Shown here in pieces: positions 26,574 through 35,299 of a stretch of 64,000 bases of DNA; within the stretch, counting starts at the first letter, position 1; each line of letters opens with the position of its first letter. Made by a program: the position numbers and the translations under genes. This DNA is from JBKQVT01 sp052139835 (GTDB taxonomy: Bacteria > Planctomycetota > Planctomycetia > Pirellulales > Thermoguttaceae): the NCBI GenBank assembly GCA_052139835.1, contig JBKQVT010000132.1, forward strand, positions 1 through 64,000, in the 5' to 3' direction. Under the pieces are notes generated by a model. That model saw only the letters and a program-made list of their open reading frames with translations, made no database searches and had not been told where the DNA came from.

Positions 26574-29408
26574 TCAATGCTTCTGAGACTCGGGTGTCTT
26601 CACGCTTTCCAGCAGCTTCTTGGCCCCGGGGTGATCGGGCGCAAGCTTCAACAACGCGTCGAGCGCCTCGCGGGCCTTGGCCGGCTGGTGCTCGTGCGCG
26701 TAGGCCTCGGCCAGCGCAAATCGCCACTCGGCCTGGGAAGGGTCCAACTCGACGGCGACCTCGTACTCCTCGATCGCCGGGGCGTACTTCCCGCAGCCGA
26801 CCAGCCCGCGGGCCAACAGCCGATGGACCTCGGCGTCGTTCACCTCGATCTCCAGGGCCTGGCTGGCCCAGCGCGCGGCGGCCGCGTAATCCTTTTTCCC
26901 CAGGGCGATCTCGGCCAGCTTCTTCCGCGAAGAGGCGTCGTCGGAGTCGATGCGGGTGAGGCGGGCCAGCGTCTCGGCCAGGGCCTTGGGCTTCTCGGCC
27001 GCGAGGTAGACGTGGGCCAGGGCGGCAGTCCACTTCGGGTTGCCCGGCTCCAGCCGCTCGGCCAAGGCATACAGCTCGGCCGCCGCGTCGTATTTCTTCG
27101 CCTTGAGCTTCAACTCGGCCAACAAGTTTAGCGACAGCGGCTCCGGGGCGCGGCGATCCAGGGCGGCTTCCAGCATCGCCGCGGCCTCGTCGTCCTTGCC
27201 GTCGGCCGCGCGCAAACGCGCCGCCACGTAGGTCGCCAGCGGCTGCTTGGGCCGCAGCACCAGGGCCTTGCGCGCCAGGTCGAGGGCCTGGTTGTTGTCC
27301 TCGCGGCAAAGGTGGGCATAGGCCAACTCGGCGGCCGCGTCGGCGTCGGCCGGCCGGTCGCGGTGGGCCTTCTCCAACTCGGCGAAGCTCCGCCGCGACG
27401 GCCCCTTCATCGCCGACAGGCCGGCGGTGAGCCGCTTGATATAGGCCAGGTAGCCGCGCTCGAATTCCTCCTGCGAAACGCCGAAGACCTGGCGGATGGC
27501 CGCCGCCGTGCTCAGGTTGGTGGTGTACGCGGCCAGCATCTGCCGCAGGCGGTCCTGGCCGCCGCGGGTGAGCATGTACTCCACGTACAACTCCGCTTGG
27601 CAGTAGGCCATTTGGCACTCTTCATTGCTGCACGGGCGGGCGAAGCCGCCATTGAGCGTTTGCAGGTTGAAGAGCTTTCCCCGCGGCACGCGGTCCAGGA
27701 GCATCTCGTTCCAGGTCTGCGGCCGCGGATAGCCCTCGCACCAAACGGCCAGCCCTTCCGTGTACCAGTGCGGAATGTTGAACTTCGTCTGCTGCAGCGT
27801 GATGACGTGCGAGAGCTCGTGTTTGAGCACACGGGCCCAGTTGAACCGCGCCGGCTCGCCGGAATCGTTGGGCGAGGCCATCGCCACCATGCCGCCGGTG
27901 CAGGCCGCCACCGTGTCCAGGTACGGCATGCCGATCATCCGCGCGCTGAACCACTGATGACCGTCCAGCCCCTCGGCCACGTTGAAGATCTCGATCAGCG
28001 GGCGCTCGGGCGGCTGGTAGCCGAACAACTTGCACAGCTCGGGATAGACCGTCTCCATGTGCCGGACGGCGTAGCGGCCCAACTGCTTGTCGGCCTTGGC
28101 ATCGTACTTCACCACGAAGTGCGCGGTGCGGACGACGGCGAGCTTGTCGATGACGTCCAACACGTCCAGGTTGTTCTTCACGCGGATGTGGAAGGGATCG
28201 GCCTCGAAGGCCTCCTTGAGCACGCGCCGGGCCTCCTCCTCACGGCCCATCCGCATGTAGAGCAGCCCCAGGCCGGCCTGCGGGCCGACCTCCTGGGGCA
28301 TCACGCGAATCGCCTCGCGGAAGTACGCTTCCGCATCGGCCTGCTTGTTGCGTTCTTCCAGCATCCCGGCCAGGGCGTAGAAGAAATCGCCGGCGTGCGG
28401 GTTCCGCCCGGTCACTTCGGCGATCAGGCGCTGGAGGCGGGACGTGCGGCCGGCTCCCGCCTTCTCTTCCAGCACCACGTAACAGGCGGCGATGCGGCCG
28501 AGCGTCTCTTCGTCCACGGGATTCAGCGGCAAGACCTTTTCTTCGAGGAGGCGCAAGGTCTCGGGCACCTCCAGGTTGAGCCAGGCCAGATCGGCCTCGA
28601 TCTGCCGCGCGGTCAGCAGCCGCGGATTGATCTCCAGGGCCCGATGCAGCGAGGCCTCGGCCTCCTCGAAGTTGTGGTTCTCCAGGGCCAGCGCGGCCAA
28701 GGCCGCATGGACCTCGGCCGCCTGCGGATTGAGCTCCAGGGCGGCCTTGAACTCGCGGGCGGCGTCGGCCTCGTTGTACTTCTCCAGGAAGAGCAACCCG
28801 GCCTCGTAATGCGCCGGCCAGTAGGCCGGATCGAGCTTCAACGCGTCCGGATACAACTCGTTGACGAGGAAATCGAACTGGTCGGAGAGGCGGCGCCACC
28901 GCGCGTATTGGGCGGCGGCCAGGCCGATCCAACGGAGCGATTCGGCCCGCTTCACGTCGTGATCGTTGTAGAAATCGACCAGCCAATGATAACCGCGCTC
29001 GGCCTTCTCCAAGCGGCCCTCGGAGCGATCCACCTCGGCCCCGATCCAGCGGGCCAGCAACTGCTGGTCGTCCAAAGCCAGCGCCGCCCGCACCCGCGGC
29101 GCCGCTTCCTTCAAGTCGCCCCGATCGAAGGCCAAGCGGGCCAATTCCGCCTGAAGATCCGCCCGCTTCTCCGCAAGAGGCTTCAGCGCCCCGACGGCCT
29201 TCTCCGTCTTGCCGTTGGCCTCCAGCGCGCGGGCCAGTCCCAGCGCGGCCGCCGGATCCTTGGCAGCCAGCGGCTCGTAGATCTCGGCCGCCTCGGCGTA
29301 TTTGCCCCCCAGCAGCAGCTTGCCGGCCTTTTCCAGCGGCGGCTGGGCCGCGGTGGCAACGGTGGCCAGCAAGAGCCAAGCAGCAGTGAGGAGGAAGGCG
29401 CGTTTCAC
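26574..29408 (-). CDS. Secreted TPR protein with peptidase-MA-like metalloprotease domain
   Basis: A 944-residue protein with a signal peptide (MKRAFLLTAAWLLLATVATA). Long arrays of TPR helices lie on both sides of a central domain. The central domain carries HELSH (about residues 528-532), the zinc-binding HExxH motif, followed by HWYTEGLAVWCEGY, where the glutamate is a likely third ligand. This is the peptidase-MA (gluzincin) pattern. Probably periplasmic, active on peptides or envelope proteins. First of an operon with the MazG-like gene. Confidence 0.85.
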   Translation of the reverse strand: MKRAFLLTAAWLLLATVATAAQPPLEKAGKLLLGGKYAEAAEIYEPLAAKDPAAALGLARALEANGKTEKAVGALKPLAEKRADLQAELARLAFDRGDLKEAAPRVRAALALDDQQLLARWIGAEVDRSEGRLEKAERGYHWLVDFYNDHDVKRAESLRWIGLAAAQYARWRRLSDQFDFLVNELYPDALKLDPAYWPAHYEAGLLFLEKYNEADAAREFKAALELNPQAAEVHAALAALALENHNFEEAEASLHRALEINPRLLTARQIEADLAWLNLEVPETLRLLEEKVLPLNPVDEETLGRIAACYVVLEEKAGAGRTSRLQRLIAEVTGRNPHAGDFFYALAGMLEERNKQADAEAYFREAIRVMPQEVGPQAGLGLLYMRMGREEEARRVLKEAFEADPFHIRVKNNLDVLDVIDKLAVVRTAHFVVKYDAKADKQLGRYAVRHMETVYPELCKLFGYQPPERPLIEIFNVAEGLDGHQWFSARMIGMPYLDTVAACTGGMVAMASPNDSGEPARFNWARVLKHELSHVITLQQTKFNIPHWYTEGLAVWCEGYPRPQTWNEMLLDRVPRGKLFNLQTLNGGFARPCSNEECQMAYCQAELYVEYMLTRGGQDRLRQMLAAYTTNLSTAAAIRQVFGVSQEEFERGYLAYIKRLTAGLSAMKGPSRRSFAELEKAHRDRPADADAAAELAYAHLCREDNNQALDLARKALVLRPKQPLATYVAARLRAADGKDDEAAAMLEAALDRRAPEPLSLNLLAELKLKAKKYDAAAELYALAERLEPGNPKWTAALAHVYLAAEKPKALAETLARLTRIDSDDASSRKKLAEIALGKKDYAAAARWASQALEIEVNDAEVHRLLARGLVGCGKYAPAIEEYEVAVELDPSQAEWRFALAEAYAHEHQPAKAREALDALLKLAPDHPGAKKLLESVKTPESQKH

Positions 29409-29413
29409 AGCGA

Positions 29414-29494
29414 GGGATTGGGGATTTAGGGATTTGGGGATTTGGGGATTTAGGAACTTGTGTCCCCACGCCCACCGGCTGCGGCCGGCGGGAA
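29414..29494. repeat. GGGGATTT octamers plus GC hairpin unit
   Basis: Four octamer units (GGGGATTT/AGGGATTT) start about 6 bp upstream of the TPR gene's ATG (that gene is on the minus strand, so its strand is C-rich). A GC hairpin CCCACCGG-CTGCGG-CCGGCGGG follows (29463-29494). The gap to 29620 contains nothing else recognisable. Confidence 0.75.
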
Positions 29495-29620
29495 TCCGCG
29501 CGTTAGAGAATGGTTAGCGGTCTCGTTCCACTTACTTTAGCCTATCCGACCCAGGCCATCCCTTCAACCCACCCCCGGTTGCTCCCGCGACGCAACCGCG
29601 GGGATAAACCCCGCGGCTCG

Positions 29621-30469
29621 CTAATCCCTTCCTTCCGCCAGCAGCCACTGGACCACGGCCACCAGGCCGTCCTCGTCTTGCGAGGGCGCCACGCGGGCGG
29701 CCGCCGCCTTGACCAGCGGCTGGGCGTTGCCCATCGCCACCCCCAGGCCGGCGCCGCGGATCATGGGCAGATCGTTGACGTCGTCGCCCACGGCGCAGAT
29801 GGCCTCCTCGGCGATGCCCCACTGGGCGGCCAGCCGGCGGATCGCCGACCACTTGGTCACGCCCGCCGGGGCCAACTCGCAGAGAAACCCACTGTATCGC
29901 GGGCTGCGGAGCACGTGGGTGGAAAGTTTCCCCGGCATGGCCTCGTGCAAAAGGCTTTCCAGGTCGAGCATCTGCCGCTGGCTGCCCATGGCGAAACCAC
30001 CAAAGACCGCCGGCGGCGGATCGCGGAGCATGTCGGGCCAGACGCGGCCGCACCGGCTATTGCGCTGGAGATACTCGGCCAGTTCCGGCCCCTTCGACGG
30101 CGTCTCGGGCTGGTAGAAGTCGAACCCCTGGCTGAACGTATCGCCGCAGAGCAGCACGTCGTAGCCGCCGCGCTGGATCACGGCCAGGGCCTGGCAGAGC
30201 ACGGCCCGGTCGAACTCCGCGCAATACAGCGTGCGATGGTCGGCCGGGTCCTTCACCAGCGCCCCGCTGGCCGTGACCAGCGGCACGTCGATGGCCAGCG
30301 GCTGGACGAGGTGCAGCGTAAGGCTGTAGCGTCGTCCGGTGGCCAGGACGACGTGGATGCCGGCCTCTCCGGCGCGGACCAATGCCGCCCGCGTGCCGGG
30401 TGTCAGCTCGTCACGGCTGTTGACCAGCGTGCCGTCGATGTCGATTGCAAGAAGCTGGTAGCGAAGCAT
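29621..30469 (-). CDS. Cof-type HAD-superfamily phosphatase
   Basis: A 282-residue HAD hydrolase of the Cof/type IIB subfamily. Motif I is AIDIDGTLV (nucleophile D10, general acid D12), motif II lies around VTASGALV, motif III is the lysine in GVTKWSAI, and motif IV is VGDDVNDLPMI. Family members dephosphorylate sugar phosphates or flavin precursors; the substrate here cannot be predicted. The ATG at 30469 is chosen because homology starts at MLRYQLLAID; everything upstream is repeat DNA, which begins 7 bp away. Confidence 0.92.
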   Translation of the reverse strand: MLRYQLLAIDIDGTLVNSRDELTPGTRAALVRAGEAGIHVVLATGRRYSLTLHLVQPLAIDVPLVTASGALVKDPADHRTLYCAEFDRAVLCQALAVIQRGGYDVLLCGDTFSQGFDFYQPETPSKGPELAEYLQRNSRCGRVWPDMLRDPPPAVFGGFAMGSQRQMLDLESLLHEAMPGKLSTHVLRSPRYSGFLCELAPAGVTKWSAIRRLAAQWGIAEEAICAVGDDVNDLPMIRGAGLGVAMGNAQPLVKAAAARVAPSQDEDGLVAVVQWLLAEGRD

Positions 30470-30475
30470 AAAAAA

Positions 30476-30566
30476 AGGGGGAGGGCGGAGGGCGGAAGGG
30501 GGAAGGAAACGGAAGGATGAAGGATGAATTTCAACCCCCACGCCCGCCGGCTGCGTCCGGCGGGAA
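30476..30566. repeat. Composite intergenic repeat
   Basis: GGGGGAGGGCGGAGGGCGGA, then GGAAGGATGAAGGATGAA, then the GC hairpin CCCGCCGG-CTGCGT-CCGGCGGG, in the same order as at 20250 and 39465. It lies immediately upstream of the HAD gene start. The remaining 130 bp to the LRR stop codon show no gene or motif. Confidence 0.8.
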
Positions 30567-30698
30567 CGGCAGCGCGGGGAATGCGGGAAGTGGTTTCATG
30601 TTTCAAACGTCAGGGACAACAAATTGCGAATCCGCGTTTCGACCTCTCTTTCGCGGTCCAATCCGGAGGATCACGCCTCCGGCTCGTGGTCTTTCTTG

Positions 30699-32015
30699 TC
30701 AACGGGCTATACACAGGCTTGGCAGCGACTTTTGAAGCTTCTTGACGCCTGCGTCGGTTACCCTCGTTCCGCGAAGTCCCAAAGCTGCGAGTTGGGTCAA
30801 TCCGTTGAGACGTTTCAGGCCGGCGTCCGTGATTTTTGTTTGGTCGAGGAACAGTTCTTCGAGCTGCGTCATTCCCTTGAGGTTGTCGAGCCCGGCGTCG
30901 CTGACACTTGTATATTCGAGATTAATACGTCGGAGTTGGGTTAAGCCCTTCAGTTGTTGCAGTCCGGCGTCGGTGACCTTCGTGCCGGCGAGCCACAACA
31001 CATTGAGTTGGCTCAGTCCCGCCAGGAGTTTTAGCCCGGCGTCGCTGACCTGGGTCTTGCCGAGGTTAAGATAGCGAAGGGCGGCCAGTCCCCTGAGGTT
31101 TTCGATCCCGGCGTCGCCGATCTTGGTTTCATCGAGCGCCAAGGATTCGAGATGGCTCAATCCTTTGAGGTGCCTTAGCCCGTCGTCGCTGATGTTCGTG
31201 CCCAGGAGGTTCAGCCATCGGAGTTCAGTCATTCTTCCCACGTATTGCAGCCCCGCATCGCCAATCATGGTAGCGCCAACGTCAAGCGATTGAAGTCGGG
31301 TCAGGTTCCCCAGGTATTTCAGCCCTGCGTCGCCGACTTCGGTGTAGCCGAGACTCAGCCCTTGGAGGCCGGTTAATCCTTCCAGATGCTTCAGCCCGGC
31401 ATCTTTAATCCCGGTCTGGCTGAGGTCCAACTTTTCGAGTTGTGCCATCCCTTCGACATGTTGCAGCCCGGCGTCGTCGAAGCCGCTGTCCGAGAGGTCC
31501 AGGGTTTGAAGCCGGGTCGACTGTTTGAGGTGTATGAGCCCGGCGCCTTTGACCGCGGTGCCCCCGAGATCCAGCATGCGCAGATTCTTCAGGTCCTTGA
31601 GGGCCTCGATGCCCGCGTCGGTGATTCCGGTGTTGCTGAGGTTAAGCTCCCGGAGTCGGGTAAACCGCCCGACCACTTGCAGTCCCGCATCGGTGATTTG
31701 CGACGCGGAAAGATTGACATTCGTCACGTTGACAAAAAGATCGTCGCCCAACCGCTTCCGTAGCCACACCGGCCCCGGTGGTTGGCTCGTGGTGTCGTCG
31801 GCGTCCTTCTGGTAATCGTAAACCACCGCTCCGCCGAGTTTCTCGATCGCCGCGACGGCCGCCTTCTGTTGCCGCGCCGCCTTCAGCTTCACCGAGAGCC
31901 AGCCCAGGGGAATGGCCGCCAGAAGCATGAGCAAGAAAAGCGACCGCAGCCGGTATTGGTACCAGCGGAGCTTCGGTTGCGGTGCGGCGGGTGGGGGCGT
32001 GAATTCTGGTGCCAT
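30699..32015 (-). CDS. Membrane-anchored leucine-rich repeat protein
   Basis: A 438-residue protein. The short N-terminus is followed by one membrane helix (RSLFLLMLLAAIPLGWLSV) with a flanking KAARQQKAAVAAIEKLGGAVVYDY segment shared by many planctomycete LRR proteins. About 14 repeats of 24 residues follow, for example LQTLDLSDSGFDDAGLQHVEG and LRSLxxxxTxIxDAGL-type units, matching the RNI/internalin-like LRR pattern with a constant DAGL. The horseshoe should face outside the cytoplasmic membrane and bind proteins. Repeats are highly similar, pointing to recent expansion. Function unknown. Confidence 0.85.
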   Translation of the reverse strand: MAPEFTPPPAAPQPKLRWYQYRLRSLFLLMLLAAIPLGWLSVKLKAARQQKAAVAAIEKLGGAVVYDYQKDADDTTSQPPGPVWLRKRLGDDLFVNVTNVNLSASQITDAGLQVVGRFTRLRELNLSNTGITDAGIEALKDLKNLRMLDLGGTAVKGAGLIHLKQSTRLQTLDLSDSGFDDAGLQHVEGMAQLEKLDLSQTGIKDAGLKHLEGLTGLQGLSLGYTEVGDAGLKYLGNLTRLQSLDVGATMIGDAGLQYVGRMTELRWLNLLGTNISDDGLRHLKGLSHLESLALDETKIGDAGIENLRGLAALRYLNLGKTQVSDAGLKLLAGLSQLNVLWLAGTKVTDAGLQQLKGLTQLRRINLEYTSVSDAGLDNLKGMTQLEELFLDQTKITDAGLKRLNGLTQLAALGLRGTRVTDAGVKKLQKSLPSLCIAR

Positions 32016-32038
32016 TGGTTCGCTTCACTCTTCTCCAT

Positions 32039-32117
32039 TTCCCGCCGGACGCAGCCGGCGGGCGTGGGGCTCATGTAATCCCCAAATCCCTAAATCCCTA
32101 AATTCCCAAATCCCTCT
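32039..32117. repeat. GC hairpin unit plus CCCCAAAT array
   Basis: An inverted GC hairpin unit (CCCGCCGG-ACGCAG-CCGGCGGG) is followed by four CCCCAAAT/CCCTAAAT octamers. On the minus strand the octamers form the last codons and the stop of the radical SAM gene. Confidence 0.8.
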
Positions 32118-33862
32118 TTTTCCAGATACTCCCGTCCCTGGCGAATCCCCAAGTGGTCCCAGGGCAATACGGCATCGGCCGCGTACGGCTCGTGCAAAAT
32201 CTGCTCCACGTTGACGCCGGCGTCAGAAAACGCCTGATGCCAGAGGTCCGCGCGAAGCTGCTCGTTCCAGGCGTCGAAGCGGGCGCCGCGGCGAAAGGCC
32301 AACTCGATGGCCGCAGCCACGCGGCGGTCGCCCCGCGAGAGCACGCCCTCCAGGAGGCTCGACTCGATCGAGTGGCAGCGGACCGTGACGTTGCCGAATC
32401 GTTGCCGGCGGCGGAGGCGCTCGTGGGCGGCGGCGAAATATTCCCGCCGCTGCATGGCCTGCCATTGAAAGGGCGTCTGCGGCTTGGGCACGAAGTTGGC
32501 CACGGCGGCAGAGACGGTGGCGAAGCGGCCGCCGCACTCCTTGCCCAGCCGCGAGACCGTCTCGGCCATGTCGAGGATGCCGTCGAGGTCGGCCTCCTCT
32601 TCGCCGGGCAGGCCGCACATGAAGTAGAGTTTCACGCGGGCGAAGCCGTTGGCCATCGCCCGGCGACAGCCCTCGTAGAGGTCGTCGTTGCTGATCTCCT
32701 TGCCGATGCGGCGGCGCATCGGGTCCAGCGCGGCCTCGGGCGCCAGCGTCAGGCCGTCGCGGCGGTCGGTGTTGAGCAGATCGCCCAGCAGGGCCAACTG
32801 CTGATTGACCCGCAGGCTGGGCAGCGACACGCTCACATTGAGCGGCCGAAAAGTCTCCTGCAAGCGCCGCAGGAGTTCTTCGATCTGGGGATAATCGCCG
32901 GTCGAGAGCCCCAAGAGCGAGACCTCGTTATAGCCGGTGTTGCGATAGGCCGCGACGGCCGCGGCGACGATCGTCTCGACCTTGCGGAAGCGGACCGGCC
33001 GCTTGGTCGTCGTGCTCTGGCAGAAGCGGCATCGCCAGGGGCAGCCGCGCATGATCTCGATCGTGATGCGGTCCTGGACGCACTCGACCTGCGGCACGAT
33101 GGGGGCGGCCGGCAGCGGAAAGTCTTCCAGGTCGGCCACCACCGCCGGCTCGATCCGTTCCGGCACGCCGGAGAAGAGCGGCCGAACCGAGGCCTGCCGG
33201 CCGTCGCCGCCGTATTGCGGCTCATAGCATTGCGGCACGTAGGCATAGGGCAGCCGCCGGGCCATCTCCACCAGCGCCGCGGGGCGCGCCAGGCCGGCGT
33301 CTTTCAACTCCAGCCACAGGTCGCACACCGCCGGCAAGGCCTCTTCACCGTCGCCGAGAAGGAAGAGGTCGATGAAGCGGGCCATCGGCTCGGGGTTGGC
33401 CGCGCAGGGACCGCCGGCGATCACCAGCGGATGCCGGCGGTCGCGCTCGGCGACGGCCAGCGGGATGTTCGCAAGGTCGAGCATGTTCAGCACGTTCGCA
33501 TAGCAGAGGTCGTACTGGAGGGTGAAGCCCAGCACGTCGAACTCGGCCAGCGGCGTGAAATCTTCCAGGCTGCAGAGCGGGAGCCCCTGCTCGCGCAGCA
33601 GGGCCTCCATGTCGGTCAGGGGCGCAAAGACCCGCTGGCAACTCCAATCCGGGCGGCCGTTGATGACCGCGTAGAGTACCTGCAGGCCGCAGCAGCTCAT
33701 GCCGATGGAGTAGGTATCGGGAAAGGCGAGGCAGAGCCGGCCGCGGACACTCGCGGGGTCCTTGCGGACGGAGTTCCATTCGCCGCCGATGTACTGCCCC
33801 GGGGTCTGCACCCGCGGCAGGATGCGGTCGATGATCGTGGTTCGGAGGTTTTGGTCGGTCAT
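32090..33862 (-). CDS. TIGR03960-type radical SAM protein with B12-binding-like domain
   Basis: About 590 residues. An N-terminal B12-binding-like region (LCLAFPDTYSIGMSCCGLQV, FTLQYDLCYANVLNMLDLA) leads to a radical SAM core with the 4Fe-4S motif CPWRCRFC (about residues 272-279). EIMRGCPWRC and LAPEAALDPMRRRIGKE are hallmarks of the TIGR03960 family, often paired with a DUF2344 protein that is not seen here. The reaction is unknown; RNA modification has been suggested for relatives. The ATG at 33862 is chosen; an upstream in-frame TTG is weaker. The last residues (FGNLGI) are encoded by an octamer repeat. Confidence 0.85.
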   Translation of the reverse strand: MTDQNLRTTIIDRILPRVQTPGQYIGGEWNSVRKDPASVRGRLCLAFPDTYSIGMSCCGLQVLYAVINGRPDWSCQRVFAPLTDMEALLREQGLPLCSLEDFTPLAEFDVLGFTLQYDLCYANVLNMLDLANIPLAVAERDRRHPLVIAGGPCAANPEPMARFIDLFLLGDGEEALPAVCDLWLELKDAGLARPAALVEMARRLPYAYVPQCYEPQYGGDGRQASVRPLFSGVPERIEPAVVADLEDFPLPAAPIVPQVECVQDRITIEIMRGCPWRCRFCQSTTTKRPVRFRKVETIVAAAVAAYRNTGYNEVSLLGLSTGDYPQIEELLRRLQETFRPLNVSVSLPSLRVNQQLALLGDLLNTDRRDGLTLAPEAALDPMRRRIGKEISNDDLYEGCRRAMANGFARVKLYFMCGLPGEEEADLDGILDMAETVSRLGKECGGRFATVSAAVANFVPKPQTPFQWQAMQRREYFAAAHERLRRRQRFGNVTVRCHSIESSLLEGVLSRGDRRVAAAIELAFRRGARFDAWNEQLRADLWHQAFSDAGVNVEQILHEPYAADAVLPWDHLGIRQGREYLEKEGFGNLGI

Positions 33863-33976
33863 GTTCAAGGGGCCATGTTCAATTATGGCAGAGCGACCGC
33901 GGAGGAAACAGGGGAGGAGGAGGTCGCGACGATTTCTTTCCGCATCTTTCGGCTCCTCACACCCCTTCCAATAAGA

Positions 33977-33982
33977 TATAAT
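33977..33982 (+). promoter_or_regulatory. Candidate -10 element for the PCMT gene
   Basis: TATAAT at 33977-33982 lies 55 bp upstream of the chosen ATG, in one of the few AT-rich stretches of the gap between two divergent genes. No convincing -35 hexamer lies at the right distance, so the call is weak. Confidence 0.35.
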
Positions 33983-34037
33983 AGCGGTGTTGCCTTAATG
34001 CGCCTTTGGTAAGATACGGGTGGCAGGAACAGTGAAC

Positions 34038-35273
34038 ATGAACACGAAACGCTCCCGACACTATATCGCCCTCTTCTTCGTCGCGGCCCTGCTGTCGGTC
34101 CCGGCGGCCGCCTGGGCCCAGGACCGGTCGCGGACCGAGGCCCGCAATAAGATGGTCGATGAGGAAATCGTCGGGGCGGGGGTGAAGAACCCCCGTGTGA
34201 TCGACGCCATGCGGAAGACGCTACGGCACGAGTTCGTCCCCCTGCGCGACCGCGCCCACGCCTATCTCGACATGGCCCTGCCCATCGGCGACGGGCAAAC
34301 CATCTCGCCGCCCTTCATCGTGGCCTACATGACCGAGGCGATCGATCCGCAGCCCACGGACGTGGTGCTGGAGATCGGCACCGGCAGCGGCTACCAGGCG
34401 GCGGTGCTCAGCCCGTTGGCGCGCGAGGTCTACACCATCGAGATCGTGCCCGCGCTGGGCCACAGGGCGGAGAAGACCTTGCAGCGGCTGGGCTACAGCA
34501 ACGTGCACGTGAAGGTGGGCGACGGCTACCAGGGGTGGCCCGAGCACGCCCCCTTCGATGAGATCATCGTCACCTGTTCGCCGGAGCAGGTGCCGCCGGA
34601 GCTGGTCGCCGAGTTGAAGGAGGGGGGGCGGATGGTCATTCCCGTCGGCCAGCGGTATCAACAGACTTTGTACCTGCTGAAGAAGAGCAAGGGGAAGATG
34701 GTGTCGGAGACCTTGCTGCCGGCCTTGTTCGTGCCCATGACCGGCGCCGCGGAAGAGAAGCGGAAGGTGCGTCCCGATCCGCTGCATCCCAGCTTGGAAA
34801 ACGGCGATTTCAAGAAAGTCGCCGGCCGTCCGCCGCAGCCGGTGGGCTGGCACTACGTGCGGCAACTGACGGTCGTCAGCGACGGCCAGTCGCCCTCGGG
34901 CAAGGACTACGTCAGCTTCCGCAACCAGGAGCCGGGCCGCAGTTGCATGGCCCTGCAAGGCTTCGCCGTCGATGGGCGGAAGGTCCCGCAACTGGACGTC
35001 TCGCTGGTGGTCCGCGGCCGGGAAATCCGCCAAGGTCAAACGCCCCAGGAGCTTCCCGTGCTGAGCATCACCTTCTACGACGAGAAGCGCGCGACGCTCC
35101 GCGAGGAGGGAGTCTTCGGCCCCTGGGACGGCAGCTTCAACTGGCGGACCGACAGGACGCGGATCGCGGTCCCGGTCCGCGCCCGCGAGGCCATCCTCCG
35201 CATCGGCCTGCTGGGCGCGGTGGGCGAGCTTTCCGTCGACGAAATCGAGCTCAAAGCGGCCCCGAAGAAGTAG
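34038..35273 (+). CDS. Secreted protein-L-isoaspartate O-methyltransferase-like protein
   Basis: About 411 residues. The N-terminus is a signal peptide (MNTKRSRHYIALFFVAALLS, cleavage near AWA-QD). The PCMT domain follows with the SAM motif LEIGTGSGYQAAVL (111-124), GDGQTISPPF and GYQGWPEHAPFDEIIVTC. PCMT methylates damaged aspartyl residues and is normally cytoplasmic and about 210 residues. Here it is probably exported and carries an extra C-terminal domain of about 170 residues, which looks beta-rich. The ATG at 34038 is preferred over GTG at 34020 because AGGAA precedes it. It lies 26 bp before the next methyltransferase gene. Confidence 0.85.
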   Translation: MNTKRSRHYIALFFVAALLSVPAAAWAQDRSRTEARNKMVDEEIVGAGVKNPRVIDAMRKTLRHEFVPLRDRAHAYLDMALPIGDGQTISPPFIVAYMTEAIDPQPTDVVLEIGTGSGYQAAVLSPLAREVYTIEIVPALGHRAEKTLQRLGYSNVHVKVGDGYQGWPEHAPFDEIIVTCSPEQVPPELVAELKEGGRMVIPVGQRYQQTLYLLKKSKGKMVSETLLPALFVPMTGAAEEKRKVRPDPLHPSLENGDFKKVAGRPPQPVGWHYVRQLTVVSDGQSPSGKDYVSFRNQEPGRSCMALQGFAVDGRKVPQLDVSLVVRGREIRQGQTPQELPVLSITFYDEKRATLREEGVFGPWDGSFNWRTDRTRIAVPVRAREAILRIGLLGAVGELSVDEIELKAAPKK

Positions 35274-35299
35274 GGTCGAGCGCAGCGGGAGCAGCCGTC

